Positions 51,053 to 59,231 of a stretch of DNA of 64,000 bases are shown here, piece by piece (within the stretch, counting starts at the first letter, position 1; each line of letters starts with the position of its first letter). The position numbers and the translations under genes were made by a program. The notes below the pieces were generated by a model, which did not search any database, was not told the DNA's origin, and worked only from the letters and a program-made list of their open reading frames with translations. Source of the DNA: JAJDAH01 sp964487605 (GTDB lineage: Bacteria; Myxococcota_A; Polyangia; Polyangiales; Polyangiaceae); NCBI GenBank assembly GCA_964487605.1, contig CAZARU010000008.1, positions 45,051-109,050 on the forward strand, in the 5' to 3' direction.

Positions 51053-52651
51053 ATGAGCCGAAGACTCGACCGCCGCTCGCTCCTCACCGGATCCGCCGGG
51101 CTCGTAGCTTCCTACGCGCTCGGCGCGTGCGCGCCCTCGGCGCAGTGGCGGAACGACGCGGGCAACGTCCGCATCACCCCCGAGCGGCGAGAGTTCCCGT
51201 CGGGAGCTCGGGAGCTCTGCGACCTGGTCCGCGCGGCCGAGCGTGGAGGTCGCCGGATCCGCATGACCGGCTCCGGACACTCCTTCAGCGACGTCGCGAT
51301 CACCGACGACATCCTGCTCGGACCCGATCACCTGCGGGAATCGCTGCCGCTCGACGCCCGGTCGCTCCGGACGGACGTTCCGAAGAAGCCGGGGCGACAC
51401 CTGGTTCGGGTTCAGTGCGGCGCAACGATCCGGCAGCTCAACTCGCGAACCTGGAAGGCGGGGCTGGCCCTGCAGAACCTGGGCGGATACGACGGCCAGA
51501 CCATCGTCGGCGCGGCGATCACCGGCACCCACGGGTCGGGTCTCGCCTACGGTCCCATCGCCTCCCAGATCGTCTCGCTCCAGATGGTCGGCGTGGGGGG
51601 CTCGCTGACGCAGCTCGAGCCGAGCCGGGGCATCACGAACCCGCGGACGTTCGTCGAGCGGCTGCCCGAGGACACCGAGGTCCCGGTACGGCTGGTGCAG
51701 GACGACGACGCCTTCGACGCGGCCACCGTGAGCATGGGATGCCTCGGCGTGGTGTACGCGGTGACTCTCGAAGTGGAGAAGCGCTTCTGGATCCGCGAGC
51801 GCCGGACGCTGACGACGTGGAGCGCGCTGACGGTGCCCGGCGGCTTCGTTCACGAGCTCGTCGCCACGGGAAGGCCGCCTGCCCGCAAGGGCGAAGGGCC
51901 ACCCGATCACTACGAGGTGTACCTCAGCCCCTACTCGAAGAAGCCCGGCGAGCAGACCGCGCTCTTGACCGAGCGATGGAGACTCGACCGCGAGCCACGC
52001 CGCAACGCGGAGGATCGCCAGCGAGGCCGCGCGTACACCAGCATCGCGACGGCGCTGGGCCTGCTGGCCGATCGGGTCGGCGTCGCCGCGGATCTGTTCG
52101 ACAGGAAGCCCGAGGAAGGGCCGAAGTTCGTGGAGACGGCGCTCCGAGGCCTCCGTGACGAAAGCTACGTCGATCGCGGCTACGAGGTGTTCAACCTCGG
52201 CGCCGCCAACGCCGCGCGCGTCATCGGCGTCGAGCTGGCGTTCGACCTGAGCCAGACCATCGACGCGGTCGCCACGTTCTTCGGCATCGCCGGTCGCGAG
52301 CGCCACCTGGGCCGCACGCACTCCATCCCCATCTCGCTACGCTTCGTCGGCCCATCTACGGCGTTCCTGGCCATGCAGTACGGGCGGCCGACCATGATGA
52401 TGGAAATTGGGATGCTCTCCGGCGTGAACTGGGCCGAAGCGATGCTGTCCGAGTACAGCCACGCGTTCCTGAGCGGCTTCGCGGCACGCCCACACTGGGG
52501 GCTCGACCTCGGCACGATTCGCGACACCAGCACGCTTGCCGCGCTCTACCCCGCGTGGCCGAAGTGGCGCGCCGCCTACCACGCGATGAACCCACACGGC
52601 ACGTTCGACGGGAACTTCACCGATCGCATCGGCCTGTCCTCCCGAGGGTGA
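51053..52651 (+). CDS. FAD-linked oxidase (aldonolactone-oxidase/VAO type), predicted Tat lipoprotein
   Basis: 532 residues from the ATG at 51053. The N-terminus has a twin-arginine-like motif (DRRSLLTGSAG) and a lipobox ending GAC (Cys about 26), so the folded flavoprotein would be exported by Tat and anchored. The PP-loop FAD domain reads GRRIRMTGSGHSFSDVA and VGAAITGTHGSG. The C-terminal region (HGTFDGNFTDRI) matches aldonolactone and alditol oxidases. The substrate should be a sugar lactone or polyol, or a related alcohol; the electron acceptor is probably oxygen. It heads an operon with the EEP gene (4-nt gap) and a small envelope protein. Confidence 0.85.
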   Translation: MSRRLDRRSLLTGSAGLVASYALGACAPSAQWRNDAGNVRITPERREFPSGARELCDLVRAAERGGRRIRMTGSGHSFSDVAITDDILLGPDHLRESLPLDARSLRTDVPKKPGRHLVRVQCGATIRQLNSRTWKAGLALQNLGGYDGQTIVGAAITGTHGSGLAYGPIASQIVSLQMVGVGGSLTQLEPSRGITNPRTFVERLPEDTEVPVRLVQDDDAFDAATVSMGCLGVVYAVTLEVEKRFWIRERRTLTTWSALTVPGGFVHELVATGRPPARKGEGPPDHYEVYLSPYSKKPGEQTALLTERWRLDREPRRNAEDRQRGRAYTSIATALGLLADRVGVAADLFDRKPEEGPKFVETALRGLRDESYVDRGYEVFNLGAANAARVIGVELAFDLSQTIDAVATFFGIAGRERHLGRTHSIPISLRFVGPSTAFLAMQYGRPTMMMEIGMLSGVNWAEAMLSEYSHAFLSGFAARPHWGLDLGTIRDTSTLAALYPAWPKWRAAYHAMNPHGTFDGNFTDRIGLSSRG

Positions 52652-52655
52652 CGCC

Positions 52656-53477
52656 GTGAGGGCCGCCTCCTTCAACGTGTTCGGCATCGGCGGGAAGGAC
52701 GTCAGCGCCGCTGTCGGCTTCGCGACGGGTCTCGTGGGCCCCGACGCCACGGGGCTCGGCGTCGTCGCGTTCCAGGAGGTGTGGACCGAGGCGCAGCGCG
52801 ACACCGTGCTCGCGGCGTACTGTGGCACCGCCCCGCAGTCCGTCGAGCGCGCGAACGTCACGATCCACCGCTCGGGCGACGGCGCCTGGCGCTGCCTGGT
52901 GCCGAAGGTGCCCGCGGTCGTCTCCATGCCGCTCAGCTCGGGCCTGGCGCTGTGCGTGAGGGGCCCCGTGAAGGACTCGTTCTTCGTCGAGTACCGCGGC
53001 GGCGCCGTCCCGGACTCCCTGGCGCACAAGGGAGTACTGGCCGCGCTGGTCGAAGCGCCCGGCGAGCCGCGCCGCGCGTTCGTCAACACGCACCTGCACG
53101 ACTACTCGAACGACCGCTTCGGAAAGTACCGCTGGGCGTGGCTCGACACGCTCGTGTCGTGCGTCCAGTGGATCAACGCCCACTGGCGCGTGAAGACCGT
53201 GCTGCTCGGCGACTTCAACATCGACTCCGTGAAGGCCTACTCCGGCTCCACCGGAGCGGACTACCGGCTCTACGCGCGCCTGATCCGCATGGGGATGGGC
53301 GGCGACGCGCGCTGGTACGACGTGAACGTCCGCGTGAACCAGGGCAAGCCGGTGAAGACCACGTCGAGTCGCGCCATCGACCATCACCTCGTGGCGGGCG
53401 AGACCCCGGCGAGCGCGACCTTCGAGGCTCACCAGACGCCAGCCTCGGATCACTTCCTCACGGTGTCCGCGTGGTGA
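52656..53477 (+). CDS. Endonuclease/exonuclease/phosphatase (EEP)-family protein
   Basis: 273 residues from a GTG at 52656. EEP hallmarks: MRAASFNVFGIGGKD, VVAFQEVWTEAQRD with the metal-binding Glu, RAFVNTHLHDY, LLGDFNIDS near 187 and SDHFLTV near the C-terminus. There is no signal peptide, so this member is probably cytoplasmic. Substrates in this superfamily range from nucleic acids to phospholipids, so the exact reaction is open. It is coupled to the FAD oxidase (4 nt upstream) and to the next gene (GTGA overlap). Confidence 0.85.
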   Translation: MRAASFNVFGIGGKDVSAAVGFATGLVGPDATGLGVVAFQEVWTEAQRDTVLAAYCGTAPQSVERANVTIHRSGDGAWRCLVPKVPAVVSMPLSSGLALCVRGPVKDSFFVEYRGGAVPDSLAHKGVLAALVEAPGEPRRAFVNTHLHDYSNDRFGKYRWAWLDTLVSCVQWINAHWRVKTVLLGDFNIDSVKAYSGSTGADYRLYARLIRMGMGGDARWYDVNVRVNQGKPVKTTSSRAIDHHLVAGETPASATFEAHQTPASDHFLTVSAW

Positions 53478-54070
53478 TTCCCCCACGCACCGTCGCTCGC
53501 CTCGTCGCGGCAGCGCTCGTTCTGGCGACGCAGCACGCTCTGGCCACCGAGCAGTGGGAGGTGCGCGGCAGCGCCTTCGGGCTCTGGGGCAAGGACCGTC
53601 TCGCGTGGGACGCCGCCGTCGGCGGCGCGTTCGACGCGTACGTGACCGACGGCGTGGGGGCGCTCGTCGGTGCCGACGTCCTCGTGGTCGGCTTCCCCGA
53701 GCACGACGGCGGCCCCAGCGATCTCGGGCTCGCACCGGAGCTCACGGTGTGGTTCGGGCAGGACGTCCCGCGCTTTCGCCCGACGCTCACCGTGCGACCG
53801 GTGTTCGGCCTGATCGATCTCGGCGACGATGGCGTCCGCGTGTTCGAGCGGCTCGAGGTCGGCCCCGGCTGGGGCTTCGCCGCCAGGGACGGAAGCCTGC
53901 GCGTGCGCGCGGCGCTGCTCTGGACACCGGCGACCGACCCGGACGATGCGTCCGTCCAGCCGCTCGCCCTCGGCCTGCGCCTGACGCTGGGCTGGGCGCC
54001 GCCGGTGCGCCTGCCGCCGAAGCCCTCGGGTCCGTGTCCGCTGCCGTGCACGCCGGGATGCCCCTGCTGA
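53474..54070 (+). CDS. Small secreted beta-rich protein
   Basis: 198 residues from a GTG that overlaps the EEP stop (GTGA). A signal peptide ends after ATQHALA. The rest is beta-rich with short Gly turns (VRGSAFGLWGKDRLAW, GLAPELTVWFGQDVPRF, RLEVGPGWGFAARDG, LALGLRLTLGW), as in a small outer-membrane or periplasmic barrel-type protein, ending with a Pro/Cys tail (PCPLPCTPGCPC). Family unknown. Confidence 0.7.
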   Translation: MIPPRTVARLVAAALVLATQHALATEQWEVRGSAFGLWGKDRLAWDAAVGGAFDAYVTDGVGALVGADVLVVGFPEHDGGPSDLGLAPELTVWFGQDVPRFRPTLTVRPVFGLIDLGDDGVRVFERLEVGPGWGFAARDGSLRVRAALLWTPATDPDDASVQPLALGLRLTLGWAPPVRLPPKPSGPCPLPCTPGCPC

Positions 54071-54144
54071 GGTTCACCCGCCGGCGCTTCGTGATGGTTT
54101 TCGTGAAGCCGTGAGCACGGACGCCCGAGCGGCCGGCCCCCTGC

Positions 54145-54474
54145 TCACGAAGTGCGCGCCCCGAGCCGGTCCGTACGCCCGGTGGCGCGCGCCGCGACGC
54201 CTCGATGCACCAGGTAAGCGAGCGCGCCGATCGAGCCCAGGAAGACCATGAGCACCAGGTAGGGCGCGGACGGCAACCCACGCTCGCGAGCATCGCGGAT
54301 CATCCAGCGAGCGTAGAGGACGCAGGCGATGACCAGATCGAGCAGCACCTGAAGGCCCCACGCATCGTCGCGAGCCAGCGTCAGGAAGCCGAAGTAACCG
54401 CGCTCGACCACGACCCAGGAGGAGAACGCGGTGAACGCCAGGAGCACGGTGAGGGGCAGCAGGATGTTCTTCAT
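54145..54474 (-). CDS. Small three-segment membrane protein
   Basis: 109 residues from the ATG at 54474. Three hydrophobic segments are visible (ILLPLTVLLAFTAFSSWVV, LQVLLDLVIACVLYARW, YLVLMVFLGSIGALAYLV). It resembles a widespread class of about 100-residue inner-membrane proteins with RDARERG between the second and third segments, but I cannot name its role. It is divergent from the XRE regulator with 86 nt between starts, a typical arrangement for a regulated target. Confidence 0.7.
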   Translation of the reverse strand: MKNILLPLTVLLAFTAFSSWVVVERGYFGFLTLARDDAWGLQVLLDLVIACVLYARWMIRDARERGLPSAPYLVLMVFLGSIGALAYLVHRGVAARATGRTDRLGARTS

Positions 54475-54560
54475 GCACCCACCCATGCGGCCAGCGCCGC
54501 GGCGGCGCCATGACGTCGGAGGTAATGGCCGCGCGTCGAGCTCGCTCGTACCATGGTCCC

Positions 54561-55376
54561 ATGCCGTCACGAGCCCACGCAGGCACGCTCCTTCGCTCCT
54601 GGCGCGGCGCGCGCGGGCTGAGCCAGGAGCGCCTGGCGTCGAAGGCCGGCGTGTCGACGCGACATCTCTCATTCATCGAGACGGGCCGATCGTCACCGGG
54701 CAAGGACGTGCTCCTGGCGCTCGCGGGCGCGCTCGACGTCCCGCTGCGCGACCGCAACCACCTGCTGCTCGCCGCAGGCCTCGCGCCCTGCTTTCCCGCG
54801 TCCGCCCTGGCCGACCGCGAAATGGGCGCCGTGCGACGCGCCCTCGACCACCTCCTTCGCCAGCAGGAACCGTACCCGGCCGTCGTGATGGATCGCCTCT
54901 GGAACGTCCTCGACGCCAACGGGGCCGCGCGGCGCCTGCTCGCGGTGTTCCAGCCGCCGGAAATGCCCGCCGACGTCGCAGGCAACGCGATGCTCGCGCT
55001 CGTCCATCCTGGGGGGTGGAAGCCGTTCGTCGTGTCCTGGGACGAGCTGGCCGGCCACGTCGTCGAACGCCTGCACCGCGAGGTCACCGCCTCCCCCCAC
55101 GACGCCGCGTTGACCCACCTTCTCGAGCGCGTGCTCGCTCAGCCCGGCGTTCCCGCTCACTGGCGCGCAGCGAGCCCGACCCGCGACGTCGCTCCGTTCG
55201 CGTCCGTGCATCTACGTCGGGGCGACGTCGAGCTGCGCCTCTTCACGATGCTGACGACCCTGGGCACGCCGCTGGACGTGACCGCCGAGGAGCTGCGCAT
55301 CGAGTCCTACTTCCCCACCGACGACGCGAGCGACGGGCTCCTGAGAAGCTGGGCGGCGGCGAACGGCGCTGGTTGA
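54561..55376 (+). CDS. XRE-family regulator with MmyB-like ligand domain
   Basis: 271 residues from the ATG at 54561. The helix-turn-helix (LRSWRGARGLSQERLASKAG, VSTRHLSFIETGRS) is at about 9-45. The rest matches the MmyB-like ligand-binding domain (YPAVVMDRLWNVLDANGAA near 105-124, LALVHPGGWKPFV, ELRLFTMLTTLGTPLDVTAEEL). Such regulators usually control a divergent neighbour, here the small membrane protein. Confidence 0.9.
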   Translation: MPSRAHAGTLLRSWRGARGLSQERLASKAGVSTRHLSFIETGRSSPGKDVLLALAGALDVPLRDRNHLLLAAGLAPCFPASALADREMGAVRRALDHLLRQQEPYPAVVMDRLWNVLDANGAARRLLAVFQPPEMPADVAGNAMLALVHPGGWKPFVVSWDELAGHVVERLHREVTASPHDAALTHLLERVLAQPGVPAHWRAASPTRDVAPFASVHLRRGDVELRLFTMLTTLGTPLDVTAEELRIESYFPTDDASDGLLRSWAAANGAG

Positions 55377-55471
55377 GAATGGGGGGGGCCGGAGGCCCGT
55401 GGCGCGACGCCGGCGGCCCTCGGCCCGTGGCTCGGCGCCTGCCGGGCGGCACGCACGTCGGCCCCAAGGCG

Positions 55472-55840
55472 CTACTTCGGACGAATCTGCTTCCGGATCT
55501 TGCGCGTGAACGTCTTCGTGCACCCGCCGTGGGACCCCTCGTACTCGATGATCTCGCGGATGAGCCGGTCCTTGGTCTCCTGGGAGCAGCCGGCCGAGTC
55601 GCGGATCTCCGTCGCGAGCGCGCCGCCCTCGAAGGTGGTGGGCCAGGTCGCCTTCTGCGCGACCTCCTTCTCCTTCGCGCCGCGGTGGTGCGACGGCTTG
55701 GTCTTGGTGACGTCGCGCATCAGGGGCTCCGCCGCGGAGCGGCGCCCCGAGCCGTGACACGCCGGACAGGAGGTCGTGCGGTTCCACGCTCCCATGATTC
55801 GCCCTTCGCCGCCGCAGACCGCACACGACTCGCCTTGCAT
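55472..55840 (-). CDS. Small DnaJ-type zinc-finger protein
   Basis: 122 residues from the ATG at 55840. Two CxxCxGxG-type knuckles, CAVCGGEG and CPACHGSG, lie within the first 33 residues and match half of the DnaJ zinc domain. The remainder is helical and charged (KEKEVAQKATWPTTFEGGA, ETKDRLIREIIEYEGSHGG), ending in a basic tail (KTFTRKIRKQIRPK). There is no J domain, so this is a stand-alone zinc protein. It might bind peptides or nucleic acid. Confidence 0.72.
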   Translation of the reverse strand: MQGESCAVCGGEGRIMGAWNRTTSCPACHGSGRRSAAEPLMRDVTKTKPSHHRGAKEKEVAQKATWPTTFEGGALATEIRDSAGCSQETKDRLIREIIEYEGSHGGCTKTFTRKIRKQIRPK

Positions 55841-55905
55841 GAACGAGGCGTACCAGACACGCGAGGGGGGGGATACCGCCGATTCGGAATCCTCTCCTCG
55901 GGACC

Positions 55906-56892
55906 TCAATCCACCGGCGCGCAGTGCGCTTCGATCACCGGGACGGTCAGCCTGATGAACTCGACCTCGGCGCGCAGATTCGGCGAGGAGGCGTCGAACA
56001 GGTGCGCGGCGATGCCGAGCTGGACGGTCGAGGGCAGCGACGGAGCGGTCGAACCCTCGAAGAGCACCGTGTGGAGCACCCACTCTTGGTCGCCCTCCAG
56101 GCGCCGGTAGAGCCTGAGGGTGCCGCCAAAGCGGCACAGCGACAGGTACGCGTGATGCGGACCCGGTACGGTCGCGATGAACGTCGTCGCGGAGGCCGTG
56201 GTGCGCCAGTAGCTCATCCCGGTGGCACTGGCGCTGCCCAGCAGTCCGTTGGTGACGAGCACCCAGTTCTCCGACGTCGCGACGGTCGTCCCGTCGCGAA
56301 CCAGTATCCCCACGCCTGCCCAGGCGCCTGCCGGCGGCGGGCTCGTTCCACCGGCTCGGTCGTACGCGAAGACGCGAACCGTGACCCGGAAATCGCCCGT
56401 CCAGTCCTTGAAGATGAACGGGCCTCGCCGCCCGTCCGACCAGTGAGGACCCAGCGTCGGCTCGATCACCAAGCGCCCCGATCCGCCTCCGTCGACCTCG
56501 ACCAACGAGTGATCGGCGGCGGTCATCTCGGCCTGGTCGCGCACGGTCCAGCTGGCGAGCGTCCGCTCGTCGTCGAACTCGTCGCTGAACGCCTCCGGAG
56601 TTCCCGCTTCGACGCGCGTCCCGCCGGTGCCGCCTGCGCCCGACTGCCCGGCGCCACCCGCGCCGGCGCCGCTCGAACCCGAGTCGCGCTGCCCGCCCTC
56701 ACCTGCGCGCGCACCACCCGATCCCGAGTCCGGGTGCCCCCCCTCGCCCGCGCGCCCGCCCACACCGGCGGTGGCGCTCGCCCCCGCAGCCGCGTCCGGC
56801 ACGAGATCGTACGTCTTGTCGTCGAGGCCCAGCATCGTGGAGCACCCCACGAGCACGGTGCCCGCCAGGACAATTCGGTACGAGAAACGCAT
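55906..56892 (-). CDS. Beta-sandwich lipoprotein (glucanase-like fold)
   Basis: 328 residues from the ATG at 56892. A lipoprotein signal ends at VLVGC (Cys about 17), and a Gly/Ser/Glu linker of about 65 residues follows. The domain from about 105 (AFSDEFDDERTLASWTVRDQ, RRGPFIFKDWTGDFRVTVRV, RLYRRLEGDQEWVLHTVLF) looks like the concanavalin-type/DUF1349 beta-sandwich used for glycan binding. A catalytic Glu pair is not obvious, so binding rather than hydrolysis is likely. It is divergent from the FHA-AAA+ gene with only 4 nt between the start codons. Confidence 0.72.
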   Translation of the reverse strand: MRFSYRIVLAGTVLVGCSTMLGLDDKTYDLVPDAAAGASATAGVGGRAGEGGHPDSGSGGARAGEGGQRDSGSSGAGAGGAGQSGAGGTGGTRVEAGTPEAFSDEFDDERTLASWTVRDQAEMTAADHSLVEVDGGGSGRLVIEPTLGPHWSDGRRGPFIFKDWTGDFRVTVRVFAYDRAGGTSPPPAGAWAGVGILVRDGTTVATSENWVLVTNGLLGSASATGMSYWRTTASATTFIATVPGPHHAYLSLCRFGGTLRLYRRLEGDQEWVLHTVLFEGSTAPSLPSTVQLGIAAHLFDASSPNLRAEVEFIRLTVPVIEAHCAPVD

Positions 56893-56896
56893 CCTG

Positions 56897-58273
56897 ATGA
56901 GCGGTCGACGAGCGAGCAGCGAACGAACGTCCCGAACTATACTACACGGCGTGGCGTCCGCCCCGCGGGCTCGAGAAGGACCGACGGTGGTCGCCCGCGC
57001 GGCGTCCGGCGCGCCGCCTCTCGCCGTCAGACTGCGCGTGGAGGGTGCCCCGGCAACACCCGCATCGTGCGCGCTGACGGACGTGTGCACCATCGGTGCG
57101 GGCTCCGACGCCGATGTGATCGTCGACGACCCCGCGGTGTCGCGTCGGCACTTCGAAGTGAAGCTCACGCGCGACGGCGTACGCGTGCGCGATCTGGGGA
57201 GCCGCAACGGCACGTACTACCTCGGTCAGCGCATCGAGGCGGCGACGCTCGACCTCGGCAGTGTCGTGACGATCGGCGCGGCGCGCGTCGTGTTCGAGGT
57301 GGACTCGTCCAAGCTCGACGGCGACGCCGCGCCGGAGAGCTCGTACGACGAGCTGCTGGGGACCTCGCCGGGGATGCGGCGCCTGTTCGCGATCCTGAGC
57401 CGGCTGGAGGGCTCGCTCGCTTCGGTACTCGTCGAGGGCGAGACCGGCACGGGTAAGGAGGTCGTCGCCCGCGCCATCCATCGCCGCTCCAGGCTCGCCA
57501 GCAAGTCGCTGGTGGCGGTCAACTGCGGCGCGCTCGACCGCGAAATGGTCAAGGCGGACCTCTTCGGCCACAGGAAGGGCGCGTTCACCGGCGCGGTGGA
57601 GACACGAGACGGCGCCTTCGAGATGGCGGACGGCGGCACCCTGTTCCTGGACGAAGTGGGCGAGGTTCCGCTCGAAGTCCAGCCCGTGCTCCTGCGGGCC
57701 CTCGAGACCGGCGAGGTCGTGCGGGTCGGCGAGGACACGGCTCGGCGCGTGACCGTCCGCGTGATCGCCGCAACCAACCGCGATCTCGAGGCCCTGGTAC
57801 GCCAGGGGGCCTTCCGCGAGGATCTGTTCTACCGGCTCGCGGTCGTCCGCCTCTCGCTTCCGCCTCTGCGCGAGCGGCCGGAGGACGTCGCGGTGCTCGC
57901 ACGCCGCTTCGGTCGCGAGGCGGGTCTCCGCGAGCTCCCAGTGGATCTCGAGCACGCCCTCTCGGCGCACTCCTGGCCAGGAAACGCTCGCGAGCTGCGC
58001 AACGCCATCCACGCCTACGCGGCGATCGGCACCCTGCCGCCCTCTTCCGCGGCCGACCCGAGGGCGCTCGACGTCGCTCTCGGGGCCCGTGTCTCGTTCG
58101 AGACCACCTACGCTGAGCAGAAAGAAGAGCTGCTGCAGGCATTCACGTCCGCGTATCTCACCCGGCTCCTGGAACACACGGACGGCAATCAGAGCGAGGC
58201 CGCGCGAATCAGCGGACTGGAGCGAAGCTACCTGGGCAAGCTGGCGGCCAAGGTCGGCGCAAAGCGCGGCTGA
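56897..58273 (+). CDS. FHA-domain sigma-54-dependent transcriptional activator
   Basis: 458 residues from the ATG at 56897 (GTG at 56951 is the alternative; the RTILH peptide at 13-17 resembles the start of homologues). FHA domain at about 45-135: VSRRHFE with the phosphopeptide Ser/Arg/His and GSRNGTYYLG. AAA+ core: Walker A GETGTGKE at 181-188, intact sigma-54 contact loop GAFTGA at 228-233, Walker B LFLDEVGEV near 249. A Fis-type HTH ends the protein (NQSEAARISGLERSYLGKL). FHA-linked activators respond to Ser/Thr-kinase phosphorylation; the kinase pair at 58.3-60.5 kb lies convergently next to it and is the obvious candidate partner. Confidence 0.93.
   Translation: MSGRRASSERTSRTILHGVASAPRAREGPTVVARAASGAPPLAVRLRVEGAPATPASCALTDVCTIGAGSDADVIVDDPAVSRRHFEVKLTRDGVRVRDLGSRNGTYYLGQRIEAATLDLGSVVTIGAARVVFEVDSSKLDGDAAPESSYDELLGTSPGMRRLFAILSRLEGSLASVLVEGETGTGKEVVARAIHRRSRLASKSLVAVNCGALDREMVKADLFGHRKGAFTGAVETRDGAFEMADGGTLFLDEVGEVPLEVQPVLLRALETGEVVRVGEDTARRVTVRVIAATNRDLEALVRQGAFREDLFYRLAVVRLSLPPLRERPEDVAVLARRFGREAGLRELPVDLEHALSAHSWPGNARELRNAIHAYAAIGTLPPSSAADPRALDVALGARVSFETTYAEQKEELLQAFTSAYLTRLLEHTDGNQSEAARISGLERSYLGKLAAKVGAKRG
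56936..56943. promoter_or_regulatory. Bidirectional -10-like element between divergent starts
   Basis: In an AT-rich patch, ACTATACT reads TATACT (56938-56943) toward the FHA-AAA+ gene and TATAGT (56941 back to 56936) toward the lipoprotein gene. Used leftward, it gives a leader of about 35-40 nt before the start at 56892. Used rightward, it would sit inside the proposed FHA reading frame and favour a leaderless GTG start at 56951. Both cannot be fully right at once, so start and promoter need mapping. Confidence 0.4.
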
Positions 58274-58280
58274 AGGACGA

Positions 58281-59231
58281 TCAGAATCGGAGCGCTGTGC
58301 CGACCATGGCGCCCTTCGGCGACGCGTGCTCCTTCTCGCCCCCGGCGAGCAGGAGCACGACGCCGGTGCCGAGACCGACGCCGCCGATGACGAAGGCGAT
58401 CGTGGACGCATCCGCGAAGCGCTTGGCCGCCGCGCCTTCGTCGGCGTCGGACGCGAGACATCGGTCGCCCCGACATCGATCTTCGAAGCCGGAAGTGCGA
58501 CTCGCCGCAACCACACCGAGCACGCTCCCCGCCGCGACGCCCAGGGCCCCGATCCCGAGGGCCACCCACGGCGCGACCGGTGGCCCTTCGGCTGGGCGCT
58601 CGCGCGCCGGCGAGACGGCCTTGGGCGCCGCCGGCTGCGGCGACGGACCCGTTTCGTTCGACGGCCCGACGAGCGTCAGCACCACCGCCAGCGTTCCGCC
58701 GCCCTCGACGACGCGCACGCGCTCCCTACGCCGACGACCGCTGGCCTCGACCTCGATCACGTGCTCGCCCGGATCCAGGCTGATCGGGTCGCGCTGCTCT
58801 TCACTACCGAGCACGCGACCGTCGAGCGTCACCCGGGCGGGTCCCGCGGCCCCCTCGATGCGCAGGGTGATCGACGGTATCTTCGCGTTCAGCTCCGCGA
58901 GGTCGCGACGCGCGTCGTCGAGCGCTCGCCGCCACGCGGTGGGCGCGTCGGGCGACACGTTCTCGTCTGCCAGGCGCAGCAGCAGCACGCGCGCCGCCAG
59001 GAGGCGTCCGAGATTGCGCTCGCATCGCGCCATGTAGAGCGTGAACACCGGGCTGTGCGCGAGGCGATCGGCCGCACGGAAGAGCGCCAGCGCCTCGTTC
59101 CAGTCCCCCGCCTGGTAGCGTTCGAGTCCGGCGTGCCCCGCGGACAGCGCCTTGTCGGCCTCCTGCGCCCGGCCAGGGGGCGTGACGCTCGCCACCGCAA
59201 GGGCCAGCAACATGGAGAGCGCGCGCGTCAC
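58281..59231 (-). CDS. TPR/PEGA-like single-pass protein paired with a kinase
   Basis: 316 residues from a GTG that overlaps the kinase stop (GTGA at 59228-59231). It shares the plan of the gene at 42007-43026: signal peptide (ending GRAQE), TPR-like helices (AGDWNEALALFRAADRL, FTLYMARCERNLGRLLAARV), a PEGA-like beta domain (ITLRIEGAAGPARVTLDGRV, SLDPGEHVIEVE), then two hydrophobic segments flanking CRGDRCLASD. Its recurrence directly after a Ser/Thr kinase suggests a dedicated kinase partner family. It converges on the FHA-AAA+ gene with 7 nt between stops. Confidence 0.82.
   Translation of the reverse strand: MTRALSMLLALAVASVTPPGRAQEADKALSAGHAGLERYQAGDWNEALALFRAADRLAHSPVFTLYMARCERNLGRLLAARVLLLRLADENVSPDAPTAWRRALDDARRDLAELNAKIPSITLRIEGAAGPARVTLDGRVLGSEEQRDPISLDPGEHVIEVEASGRRRRERVRVVEGGGTLAVVLTLVGPSNETGPSPQPAAPKAVSPARERPAEGPPVAPWVALGIGALGVAAGSVLGVVAASRTSGFEDRCRGDRCLASDADEGAAAKRFADASTIAFVIGGVGLGTGVVLLLAGGEKEHASPKGAMVGTALRF

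Noticed and set aside
51052..51087. Long N-terminal extensions of the lipoprotein at 50155
   Set aside because: The extended N-terminus is Arg/Glu-rich and overlaps the divergent oxidase start; the start at 50973 gives a proper lipoprotein signal.
58273..58281. Rho-independent terminator between the convergent FHA-AAA+ and PEGA/TPR-like genes
   Set aside because: The 7-nt gap has no stem with a T run; termination, if any, must occur inside the opposing gene.
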